64,000 nt of DNA, taken from the NCBI GenBank assembly GCA_036785705.1, contig JAWUZG010000159.1, positions 3,348,001 to 3,412,000 of the forward strand. Reading direction: 5' to 3'. Shown here piece after piece: positions 54,385-64,000 of this stretch (position 1 is the first letter of the stretch; each line of letters begins with the position of its first letter). A program made the translations under genes and the position numbers. Source of the stretch: Acanthornis magna (taxonomy: Eukaryota; Chordata; Aves; Passeriformes; Acanthizidae). The notes under the pieces are model-generated. The model was given only the letters and a program-made list of their open reading frames with translations, ran no database searches and had not been told where the DNA came from.

Positions 54385-55080
54385 TCCCTAGCCAGGTTTC
54401 ATACATGTGTGGATATTGTCTGACCTGGAGATCTCAAGTCCGTGGTTTTCTTTTCTTGTTAAGTGAGAAGCAAGCACATGGGCAGAGAGGTGGGATGTAT
54501 CCCTGGAGAAGGCAGGGAGAAAAGCAGGGGAAGGGAGGATTTGGGTGCTCCCTCTCCCCAGGGTGTCCTGCATTGCCTGGAAAAGGTCAGTGTGTGAGAC
54601 CAGGCTGGGGCTCACAGCAGAGCACCAGCTCAGCAGCTCACACTGACCTTGGCAGGATTGCTGGGAGCTGTTTCTCACATGGATAAACTGTTATTAATAA
54701 TTTTTTTCTGATGGGATGGGGAGGGCTGCAATGAGCATCCCTGCAGGCACATCGATCCAGGAGCCAGGCTGGACTATTCCTGGCGCACAGGTGGAGAACG
54801 AGAAAAAAACGGAGGGAGAGCAGCAGAGAAGTGCCAGAGCCAATACCTGCCCTGCTGTACTCCCACTTCATTTACCCGCAGTTATTTCTATTTAAACGTG
54901 GTTTTGTTTGCCTGTTCACAAGAACGAAGCCAAGAGCAGCATCCTTTGCTCGTAGCACCTTCCCGTCTCCCCAACCCTAAAATCCCACTCAGAGAGCCCC
55001 GGCTGCGGGGGAGGAGGCACGGGAGGGTCCAGCAGTGCCCGGGGCAGCCTCACACCCACCCAGGCGGGTGGGAGCGCTGC
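54385..55080. other. RBBP8NL-CABLES2 intergenic, left part
   Basis: Unique non-coding sequence downstream of the RBBP8NL poly(A) signal. No gene, RNA or repeat was recognised before the minisatellite. Confidence 0.6.
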
Positions 55081-55099
55081 GGGACCGGGAGAGCTGCGG

Positions 55100-55690
55100 G
55101 ACAGGCAGCGGTGCGGTACCGGGACCGGGACCGGTACCAGGTGCGGTGCGGTACCCGTACCAGGAGCGGTGCGGTGCGGTACCAGGACCGGGTGCGGTGC
55201 GGTACCGGCACCGGGAGCGGGTGCGGTACCGGCACCGGGAGCGGGTGCGGTGCGGTACCCGTACCGGGTGCTGTACCGGTACCCGTACCGGGAGCGGTGC
55301 GGTACCGGTACCGGGACCGGGTGCGGTGGGGTGCCCGTACCAGGAGCGGTGCGGTACCCGTACCGGGAGCGGTGCTGTACCGGTACCCGTACCGGGAGCG
55401 GTGCTGTACCGGTACCGGGACCGGGTGCGGTGGGGTGCCCGTACCAGGAGCGGTGCGGTACCCGTACCAGGAGCGGTGCTGTACCGGTACCGGGACCGGG
55501 TGCGGTGCGGTACCCGTACCGGGAGCGGTGCTGTACCGGTACCCGTACCAGGAGCGGTGCGGTACCCGTTCCGGGAGCGGTGCTGTACCGGTACCCGTAC
55601 CAGGAGCGGTGCTGTACCGGTACCGGGACCGGGTGCGGTGCGGTACCCGTTCCGGGAGCGGTGCTGTACCGGTACCGGCACCGGGAGCGC
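55100..55690. repeat. GC-rich minisatellite, 23- and 29-bp units
   Basis: A head-to-tail array in which units end in GCGGTG and come in two lengths. A 23-bp form is built on CCCGTACC(A/G)GGAGCGG; a 29-bp form has an extra six bases that create GTACCGGTACC. From about 55329 the order is 23-23-29-29-23-23-29-23-29-23-29-29-23, and the left part is more irregular. Neither length is divisible by three, and the unit contains no stop triplet in either strand, so all six frames stay open. The long Arg/Tyr/Pro/Val-rich ORFs here (up to 374 codons) are a by-product, not genes. Confidence 0.93.
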
Positions 55691-55925
55691 CGCGGGCGGT
55701 GCGGCGGGCGGGCAGTGCCGCCTGCTGGGCAGAGCCGGGCCGGGCCAGGGCCGCTCCCGGAGCGCAGGGGATGCGGTTCAGCCCCCTCGGGGCACAGCAG
55801 GTCTGCCCCCGGTGGCTGCGGAGCCACGGGAAGGGGAGCGGGACACCCGCCAGCTCCGGCAGCGGGGATGGAGCGCGGGTGTCCCGCGGGGGTGTTCCGG
55901 GGGGGCTGCTGCTGCTGTCGCGGAA
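55691..55925. other. CpG-rich patch beside the minisatellite
   Basis: Very GC- and CpG-rich unique sequence that continues the minisatellite composition without its period. It resembles a small CpG island, but no CCAAT or TATA element or exon start was recognised. It could be an orphan promoter or simply GC-biased flank. Confidence 0.5.
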
Positions 55926-56019
55926 TTTCATAGGAGAGAAACTTTCCCAGACTGAGAAATTACTGAGTCAGCTGTCATCCTCCTCCTGTCTTCACCGTTT
56001 GGAAGAGCTCGTTGGATGT

Positions 56020-56300
56020 TGAGGAAGGGTCTGGAGCACGGATCTGCTGAGGGAGCTGGGGGTGCTCACCCTGGAGAAAAGGGGGCTCAGGGGGGACCTC
56101 ATCACTCTCTACCACTTCCTGGAAGGAGGTTGTAGCCAGGTGGGGCTTGGTCTCTTTTCCCGGGTAACAAGAGGAAAACAGCCTCAAGTTGCACCAAGGG
56201 AGGTTCAGATTGGATATCAGGTAAAAATTTTTCACTGAAAGGGTTATCAAGCACTGGAACAAGCTGCCCAGGGCGGTGGTGGAGTCACCAGGGTTGCAGG
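56020..56300 (+). mobile_element. CR1 LINE fragment (3' region)
   Basis: Sense-orientation CR1 with the blocks CTGGAGAAAAGGGGGCTCAG, GGGGACCTCATCACTCTCTA, GGTTCAGATTGGATATCAGG and CACTGGAACAAGCTGCCCAG in family order. The 5' end is truncated and the terminal octamer repeat is absent. Confidence 0.95.
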
Positions 56301-59300
56301 GCTGATATATCTGAGCTCAAAGCCTTTAACAGATCATGGCCATGGGACATGGATCAGGACCACCACTGAAGCCTTCCTCTCTCCATCCTGGGCAGACAAC
56401 ATTGTGTTTGTCCCTTCTTAGACCAGCTTACAGGGGAGCAGCATCCCACTGAACACAGATAGATCTGTCTTTTAAAAATACCCCAGCAAGGGGGAAAAAA
56501 GGGGGGTGGGAATAAAAAAGAGAGAAGTCGAAATGTAATCTGATAAAGAGGCCCCTCAGACTGTAGAGAGGTAGCCTGGGATGAGGAGAACTGGAGGGAG
56601 GGAACTTTCATGGGCTGAAAAATAATCACTTCCCTGTGACAATACCTCGATAAGCAAAATGTGCAGAAGCCCTGCCAAAAATAATGACATCCTCAATTTA
56701 TTTTCTTCCCACAAAGATATTTTTTCCCCTCACATTGCATGATACCACCACAGAATCCACCTTAAATTATTGGGTTTTTAATACTTTCTATGTTGCCTTT
56801 TTTCATTAGACATTTCCACCCGTATCTCGTGCTGGGTGTGTTTGAGGGGCTGGCAGGGACACGTATTTCACAGTTAGGGCAATCCCATATCTAAAAAACC
56901 AAAAAATAGTTTTGTCAGCTCTGAGCAAAGTGCTCCTCTGAGCAAGTTATTGAAGTAAATTAAACTTTATACGCTGCACTTGATCCAGCCCTGGAATTTC
57001 TCTGCTCCTACCCATTCCTGGCTTGCTGCTACCTCCTCACCGTGCTGAAGAAAGATGGATAATTGCTGAGGTCCATTAATTCTCAAAATTCTGTTTGTCA
57101 GTCTTTTGTTCAAGACATTCTTGACAGGTAAATGCATGTATTGATCTGGTGATACGCAGGCAGCCTCAGACTTGAATTATTCTGCTGTAAGGAAGAAATC
57201 TGAGCCCTGCAAGCAGCCCTGGAGCTCCGCAGAGGTTTCCATGTGAAGGTTCAGTTCTGCCTGAGGCGCCGTGTTTGCAGGAACACACAGGGCACTGTTC
57301 AGCCCCACGGGCTGATCCTGCCTTCTCTGGAGCACAGCAGCCTTTTAATAACTCCACTGGAGTTTGGCTAAGGATTCCAAGTGGCATTTGTGTACCAGAC
57401 CCAGCAGTCTCTGTTTTTTGCAGAGTTAATCCATTTTGTTGCCACACTTCCATTCCATATGAGAAGGAGGTTTTACACAATAATCTTCAAAAATGCACTA
57501 GAATTACCCTTAGAGTGCATGAGTTACAACCCACAGAGCAATAGCGTGGAAGAGAAGCTGTCCCATGAGCAGATCAGTTCTTCGGGGAGGCTGGCAGCTC
57601 ACGTTTGTTTTGTTCAGACAAATTACAGCTCTGATGTCACCAGTGACGTGATGTAGGTAGGACATCTGGGCCAGTGAAGTGGTTTCCCAGAGGAAGGGGT
57701 TCAGAGCCCAGCTTGGGTTCACTCAGGTCAGGGGCTGGATTTGAAATTGCACAGAAATCTGGGAGAGCAATGATGTCACCGTTTCTGTTTGCTTTTAGTC
57801 CATCAGAAATAGCAACGAGTGGTTCCCTTATTGCCTGTCAGGCCAAACAATTCCGGTAACAGAACCACTGCAACTCTTTTGCTTCCTGATCCTTAAGAAT
57901 CTGCACATGCTGAATCATCCTCACAGCGCAGAGCACTGCTCTCAGCTCACAGACCCCCCAGGCCTGCCTGTGCATCAGCCTCCCACTCAACTCACCAATA
58001 AAATGACATTTTCTGCTTCTCTCTAGACTTAATTTGTAAAATTTTGTGAGAAGTAAATTTGCACAAGTTGAGCCGTGAGTATAAATCTCCATTTCAGGGA
58101 GGAAAAATGTCTTCCACCACACAAAGGTACTTCTGTTGCATGTGAAAGGGAGGTGGTTCTGGGCAGGAAAATAGGAAGTCCCACGAACTCAAAGCAGAAG
58201 GGAACTGTGCTGGGAACACAGCTGGTTGCAATGCAGGAACCAAAAGCTCCAAAAATACAGATATGCATATCAGACTCTGCCCCCTTACAACCTTCTGCTG
58301 TGGTATTGCCTTCATGGCAATAGATAATTTGAAGGTGATTTAATCCATGCCCTTTTCACGAGCCTAAGCACCACGTTCTCTGCAGTGAAATGCTTTTAGC
58401 TGAGATCTGGTTTGTAAGCAGTGCTCCATTAAAGTGCTGGCTTTGGAAACACAGCCTCACTCCTCAGTTCACCGCAGCAAAACTCATTCCAAGCATTACT
58501 GAAGTCTTGCTTCAATCCTGTTTTGGGGATTTAAGTGGGGTGGGCTTTTTGTGTAGGTCCTTCTCAGGGTCACATGTCCCCTGAATGTGTGAAAAAGGCA
58601 GAAAAAGGACCCTGGCAGCCTCACATGCATCTCTGCAGTTCACAGCCAGGAGCTTGGTGGGAATGGGGACAGGGACAGCTTGGGTGTTCAGAACAGAGCA
58701 CGGGGACAAGCTTTCACACTTTTGAAAGGAGGCTGTGAAATTGTGGATAGATTTAGCAAATCCAGCAAGCAGTAGAAATTCTTGGAAAGGAGAGATTTGG
58801 GGAGTTCCTTTGCTCCTTTATCTCAAGAAAAGTTTAGTGTAGGAATTTTTGAGCCAAAATGCAGGTTCCTCTTGCATGCCTTGAGTATCACAGCTTTCTG
58901 CTCTGCTTGAACATTGTCACCAACTCTTCAGAAGCGCACCATGCTGTGCTGCACACCCTGCTCATACCAAACTTGCTGCTAGATGTGCTGATCTCCAGTA
59001 GGACCTCCCCAGAAAGCACATTTTCCAAGATTCTCCCATGAAAATTATTGATTTGTTAATAACAGTATGTAGTGCAGCACCACATGCTTCAGGGAAGAGG
59101 GTTTGATCCATTCATTCACAAACCCTCCTGTAAACACCACACAACATTTTCATGACTCGAGCACAAGGCCATCCTGAGCACAGGGAGATATGATTAAATC
59201 AATCAGCTCCGTGTCTTTTAAATACTCTGTGTCATGCAGGAGAACCTGAGTCATTTTCCAAGGCACGCAGGGCTGCTGGCAATGTTTGCCTCCTGAGGAG

Positions 59301-61279
59301 CTGCAGCTGATTTTGCTGTCAGTGTGAACCTGACTTGAGAGCAGAGGATTGTGTCACCCACAGGGGTGAACACATGGCAGTCCAGGAAACACGGGCACTC
59401 GGCTCCAGCAGCAGCCAAAAGAAACCAGGACTCCCAACTGGAACCCTCTGGAGGCAGATGAAAACCACTGCAGACTGCACAGCTGGTGGCACTGACAGCT
59501 TGAGTCAAACCTGTCTCACGGGTTTGGGATGCAGGAGGAGAGCGATGGGGATGGATGTGCCAGCAGGGAGCAGGAGTGGTCCAACATGTGAATGAGGTTA
59601 GGAAGGGTTTTCTCATTCCCTACACAGGTAACATGAGTAGGGAATGGCACCTCTGGGTGTTTTCTGAGACAGACCGAAGAGGAGGGGGAAGATGAGCTCG
59701 GGAGAATGTGTAATCCCAAAAACACGGTGGCTGGTCTTTATATGGATGTGGTGACTGGGAGGCTAAGCTCCAAAGATTGCTGGTGCCCCCAGGTCTGCTG
59801 ATTTCAGGAGAGAACTTAAAAGGGGCAACCTATGATAGGAAATTTGGGACAAGGATTAGAGGCTGTTCAGGAGAGAGGGGACACTAAGTTCTGGATGCAC
59901 ATTGCACTCATATGTCATCCTCCCAGACTTCCAGAGATCACCCTGGTCCCCTGTGAGGCATCTTTGATCCCCATCCCCACCCCACTTAGACTGGAAAAAT
60001 ATGTACAGCAATTTCTGGTGCCTTATCTTAATACCAGAAGTTCCTCCAAGTGGAAGCTGCACTTCTGCTTCCCAGCCTAAATATACTTATGACCTGTTTA
60101 TCTTTGCTTGATTTGGGGCTATGATTTTGCAAAAAATATAACAGCCAGCCCACATATGCACTTTAAAATGCTGTCTCATATCAGATGCTTAGACCAGATC
60201 CTGCAGTTCTCACATGGAGAAAAATCCTTGTGACCTTGGTGACTCTACTCCCCAGATAGTATTGAAATAAGGACTTGCAGGCTTGTCTTGTTTCACACCA
60301 GCTCAGACATGCATCCAAACATCCCAGGGCTTCCTTTAAGGTAGAGCAGAAGCTCCAGGAGCAAAATGAGTGTGAGTTGAGCATTGGAAATACAGAGTAA
60401 CTTTTACATCTGTGCAATAATGTTTTTTGTAAACGCAAAACTGTCTGCCTTCCTCTTTGTCCTGGGCTTTTGTGGTGGTTAACTTGGAAAAGGGTTCAGC
60501 CAGAACTTGACGCTGCTGTGCAGCAGCAGGGTGGAGAGTCCAGCCTTTCTCCAAAACAGCCTCCCTGTTTGTGAGAGAGAGAACACATGTGGGCCTGGGC
60601 TTCCTTCATCCCCCCACTCCAGGGATTCCCTCGTTGCAGGAGACAGGGAGAAAAGGTTGTTCAGGGTTGCACCCAGTCACTGCCTTTTGTGGGAGTGATG
60701 CTGATGTCACTCATCTGTTTTAGCATCAGATTCCTTGAAACACAGCACTGTGCTCACTGTACTCAAACACTGTGAGTTGTCAGACACAGATAAAAGCTCC
60801 CCAACATTAACAGCAGCAACACTCCAACCGCTAAATTCAGCTTTGAAGTTAGCAACCCACTAAGGCATGGAGGCTGCTCCTTTCTGCGCTGACTCAGTGG
60901 GACGATTTACATCCCACAGCTATTTTTACAAGGAAAGAATGAGAAAAAAGCCGCACATTTATTTTTCAAAATCCAATCCTGGGTTCTAGAGAATTGTTTG
61001 CAGCAAACCTAGATAGGTTTCCATGCCTATTCATCCCCTGGCTTATTTGATGATCTTGCCAGCAGGAAGGATTTTAATTCCTTTTTATCCCAAACTATTT
61101 TTTTCCACAGCTGTGATATGAAATGGTTCTGCCAAATAATTTAGGCTCAAAATCTGACCTATATTGAAGCGCATAAGATGCTGAGCATGTTCTTGGGATT
61201 TTAAGAGGAGAGTTTGCATTTCACTGTAGGATTTTTAAAGGAAGCCTACAAGAAAACATTCTTATGTCTCCTATCTTAA
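56301..61279. other. Intergenic, no gene seen
   Basis: Unique, mostly AT-leaning non-coding sequence. Short ORFs on both strands lack family character. No repeat family was recognised. Confidence 0.5.
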
Positions 61280-61316
61280 TCCTATTATTATTATTATTAT
61301 TATTACTATTATTAAA
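61280..61316. repeat. (ATT)n microsatellite
   Basis: About eleven ATT units with one ACT interruption. Confidence 0.95.
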
Positions 61317-62439
61317 TGCTACTAATACTATAAGACATGTTGATGGCCCACTTGCAACAGCATACAAAAAAGGATCTTATGAAACAGCCATATGAAAAGA
61401 CATAGAACCTGTGCGTGTTTTAGAGGACAGTTTCAAAACCTATCTTTTACTCAGCACCCATATATCAGGTCATATCATCAGACATCCCTTTGATTGCTGG
61501 TGTAGACTGCAAGCAATATTAAGAGTTGTCATGTGGTTTCCTTAAGCCTACTTGGCAAAAGCATTCACCCCTCTAAGGGTCCAGTGTTGCAAATACAGTT
61601 ATTGCAACTTTTAATTGCAAACATCTCAGCAGTTAATGGCAAATTTGGTCTGTACTTTAAAATATGTACTGTGTGGGCAAAATCCTGCTTGGGAGCACAA
61701 GCTGCTTCAGGGCATGCGAGGTGGGAAGCATGGGAAGTCTTCATTTTGGTTTCAGAGGAATACAGAGGCCACCAGCACCCACACACTGCTGTTCTCAGCT
61801 CCAAAGGCTTCATCACGCCCAGCACAGCTCTCAAACCTCCCCTTCCAGGCCCAATGGTGTGGACATTGTCAGTGCACATCAACATCTTCTGAGGATAGGA
61901 AAGGGCAGAGCTTTCTGCCTTGGCAAGCGGTCAGAGCATCATCCCGGGATGTGGCAGACATGGGTTCAAGCGCCTGAGGGCAATGTTTATCCCCTGCAGT
62001 ATAAATACACCACTCCGGGAAGCAATGTATTGCGCAGACATGCCTTGAGTCACTTTGTGGAGATAAATGCTAAGTTTATGTCCTCCCAGCCCCGGGTCTG
62101 CCTTGCCCATATACGGCCCAGGATCAGCGCTGCCTTGGCTTTGCTTCAGGAGCTGGAAGCGTGGGGATCCATCCCTCCGCACGGGTTTCGGGGCTGCCGG
62201 TGAGTCTCAGGGCTGTGCACGGGGGTCTGCACCCTCGGGGTCGGCGGATTGGGTTCCACCTCAGCCCTGCAATCCGGAGGGTCGGGTCCCAGGCCGCTGG
62301 GATGGTGCAAGAGGATCAACGACCTTCAGTGCTTTTGTAGGAGCGCTTTGACGCGCACAAAACCTGCGATGGGTTTAGCAGATGTGTCCTCCTGCCTGCA
62401 GGAAGGCCAAGAGCTCTTGGGAACAGGCGGCCACGAGTG
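61317..62439. other. Upstream flank of CABLES2, no gene seen
   Basis: Unique non-coding sequence rising in GC towards the CABLES2 CpG island. It includes a weak tRNA-like promoter arrangement (61921-61974). Confidence 0.5.
61914..61985 (+). other. Degenerate tRNA-like segment (A-box/B-box)
   Basis: TGGCAAGCGG at 61921-61930 and GGTTCAAGCGCC at 61963-61974 resemble RNA polymerase III A and B boxes at tRNA-like spacing. The motif CGGTCAGAGCATCA between them resembles a D-arm. The acceptor and T-arm stems do not pair well, so it is not a functional tRNA; it may be a tRNA-derived relic or chance. Confidence 0.25.
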
Positions 62440-62724
62440 CTACTGATGGTTGGGGGGGGACATGAGGGGAGGAGAAGTTTTTTGGAAGTCACACAAAGGG
62501 ACACGGTGGGTGGTCGTGCGGGGACACGGCGGGGAGTCGCGCGGGGACACGGCTGCCTCGCAGCTGCGGTAAGGAAGCAGGCGAGGGAGGAAAGAGAGAG
62601 GCCGGGCAGGGTCCCGGCGGTGCCGAGGGGCCGCGGCCGCCCCGCCCCGGCCCCTCAGGGCTCCCGGCGCTGCCTCCGCCGGCGGCGCCAGGACCCGGCA
62701 CGGCCCCGCGAGCCCGCGGGCCGG

Positions 62725-62803
62725 GGGCGGAGCCTCGCTCGGACAGCCAATGAGCGCGGGGTCTCCGCGGGGCTCATTTGCATTCGGGCGCGACGCAGCC
62801 AAT
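62725..62803 (+). promoter_or_regulatory. CABLES2: CABLES2 core promoter: GC box, CCAAT, octamer, CCAAT
   Basis: A GGGCGG GC box (62725-62730), CCAAT at 62747-62751, a perfect octamer ATTTGCAT at 62776-62783 and a second CCAAT at 62799-62803 lie within 80 bases, 70-150 bases upstream of the start codon. No TATA box is seen. CCAAT boxes bind NF-Y and octamers bind POU factors by general knowledge; actual use here is inference. Confidence 0.7.
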
Positions 62804-62872
62804 GGGCGCGCGAGCCGCCGGCCGCGCTGCGCTCCAGCCGCCCCGCCCGGGCGGCCGCGGCTCATTCGGAGA

Positions 62873-63378
62873 ATGGCCGCAGCCACGGCGTGCGGCTCCC
62901 CGCCTCCCCGCCCGCCCCGCGAGCAGCCGCCGCCGCGCAAGCGGGGCGACTCCCGGCGGCGGCAGGCCGCCCTCTTCTTCCTCAACAACATCTCCCTTGA
63001 CGGGCGGCCGCCCTGCCCGCCCGCAGAGAAGCCGCCGCTGCCCGCCGTCCCGGGCGACGGGGAGGAGGCGGCGGCGGAGCCGGCCGGAGCCCTCCCGCGC
63101 CTGCTGCCCCCGCCGCCCGTATGCCAGCCGCCGCCCGCCCTGCTGCTGCCCGGCGTGCCCGCGCTCGCCGCCGCCGGAGCCAAGGGGGATGCGGACCCCG
63201 CCCGCGGGGGCATCTTCCTGCCGCAGCTGCTGCTGGGCGGCCCGCTGTGCCCGCCGCCCCCGGCGCCGCCCGCCCTGCCGGGGATGCTGGCGGCCCCCAA
63301 GCCGGGCGCCCCGGGGCTGCTGAGCCCCACGCAGAGCGCGGCGGGCGGCGGCTTCGCGCTGGAGGCGCAGCGGCAGAG
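62873..63378 (+). CDS. CABLES2: CABLES2 exon 1 (Cdk5 and Abl enzyme substrate 2), partial gene
   Basis: CABLES proteins are cyclin-box adaptors that link CDKs with Abl-type kinases. This exon gives the first 168 codons plus two bases, ending at donor gtgagt (63379). The diagnostic block is RRRQAALFFLNNISLDGRP at residues 28-46, a CABLES family signature, and the exon ends LLSPTQ ... EAQRQR, matching the human exon 1 end. Between them is a long Pro/Ala/Leu-rich, probably disordered segment (about 47-146), longer than I recall for human. The ATG has A at -3 and G at +4, an ideal context. An upstream ATG at 62750 is in frame without a stop but overlaps a CCAAT box, so is probably outside the transcript. 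The cyclin-box exons lie beyond the right edge. Confidence 0.93.
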
Positions 63379-64000
63379 GTGAGTGAGGGGCCGGGGCTCG
63401 CCGGGCCAGCCCGCACCCCCCGCCCCCGCCGCGCTGACCCCGCGGGCCGTGGGAAGCGCCCGGACCCCCCGCGGCCCTGGGAAGAGCCGGACTTTCCCAG
63501 GGCCCTCGGCCGGCCGGCGGCTCCGGGAGGGGGAGCGGGGCATGGGAAACGGGCGCCCCCGGGGACAGCGGCCGTGGGAGGCGGCGCCGGCCCCGCGGTG
63601 GCCCCGGGAGGGAGCACCTGCCCCGGCGGCCCGGCCAGAGGAGCGCTGCCCGCCCCGGCCGCGCCGCTCGGGCCCGGGGACGCGGAGGATGCCCCGGCCG
63701 GCGCAGCGGCGGATGAGGGGCAGCTGCGGAGGGGATCGCTCGCTGAGGCTCTGTCTGCAGGTCTGCGGTACCCCGAACCCTCCTCCTGCTTTTTCCCAGC
63801 CCGATTTCTGCATTTCTGTGTTTCCAGATGAAGCTGACAGGGTCACTGCTAGGCAGGACGCTTCCTCCGTGCAGCGGCCACACTGCTGCTGTCGTGCCTT
63901 CTGCTCTCTGCTGCTTGTCTCTGCAACTGTGTATTAATGAATGCTTGTGCACAGGGAACTCGGAGTTAGCCTCAGGGGAGGATGCTCTGGCCTTCAGAGC
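63379..64000 (+). other. CABLES2: CABLES2 intron 1, start
   Basis: GC-rich at first, becoming ordinary after about 63780. No second exon with the expected basic continuation was found before the window ends. Confidence 0.75.

Larger units (their letters stand above)
62440..63800 (+). promoter_or_regulatory. CABLES2: CpG island over CABLES2 promoter and exon 1
   Basis: Dense CpG and GC-rich sequence beginning near 62500 and running through exon 1 into the first intron. The composition keeps long ORFs open on the minus strand (for example 62440-63846), which are treated as shadows. Confidence 0.85.

Noticed and set aside
54898..56022. Long ORF of 374 codons (and five overlapping ORFs in other frames) rich in Arg, Tyr, Pro and Val
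   Set aside because: They exist only because the minisatellite unit lacks stop triplets on both strands; all six frames are equally open.
61914..61985. Functional tRNA gene
   Set aside because: Acceptor and T-arm stems do not pair and no T-run terminator follows closely.
62440..63846. Minus-strand ORF of 468 codons across the CABLES2 CpG island
   Set aside because: It is antisense to a recognised exon and promoter, with GC-driven Gly/Ala/Arg composition and no domain.

Overview
This is avian nuclear DNA. The evidence is the chicken-repeat-1 (CR1) LINE 3' fragments, an alpharetrovirus-like solo-type LTR, compact introns, and GC-rich minisatellite and CpG-island sequence typical of a bird microchromosome. 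Two protein-coding genes are recognisable, both on the + strand: RBBP8NL (complete coding region, 13 coding exons, 40879-53915) and CABLES2 (exon 1 only, 62873-63378, running off the right edge). In human 20q13.33, RBBP8NL and CABLES2 are neighbours in the same orientation with GATA5 on the upstream side. The window therefore matches the avian syntenic block (chicken chromosome 20 by general knowledge), and the gene-free left part would be the GATA5-RBBP8NL interval.

Layout. Positions 1-40,802 contain no exon I can support: no GATA zinc-finger codons and no long ORF with family character. They hold unique non-coding sequence, an AT-rich low-complexity tract (3955-4115), an A23 tract, three CR1 fragments (17731-17892, 25515-25790, 30800-30922) and a minus-strand endogenous retroviral LTR with its primer-binding site (35542-35874). 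Positions 40,803-54,384 are RBBP8NL from its first coding exon to a poly(A) signal. Positions 54,385-62,430 are intergenic. They hold a striking 0.6 kb minisatellite built of 23- and 29-bp units (about 55,100-55,690) that is open in all six frames, a short CpG-rich patch, another CR1 and an (ATT)n microsatellite. From 62,440 on is the CpG island, promoter and first exon of CABLES2.

The two genes are neighbours, not an operon; each has its own context. RBBP8NL is a paralogue of the DNA-repair factor CtIP (RBBP8). It keeps the N-terminal coiled coil with its CxxC pair and a CtBP-binding PLDLS motif, but has no C-terminal Sae2-like domain. CABLES2 is a cyclin-box adaptor linked to CDK and Abl-type kinases. 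Its promoter has a CCAAT-octamer-CCAAT arrangement.

Exon boundaries were derived by hand from GT-AG sites, reading-phase continuity and similarity to CtIP/RBBP8NL recalled from general knowledge. No alignment was run. Most long ORFs in the window are shadows of GC-rich sequence.
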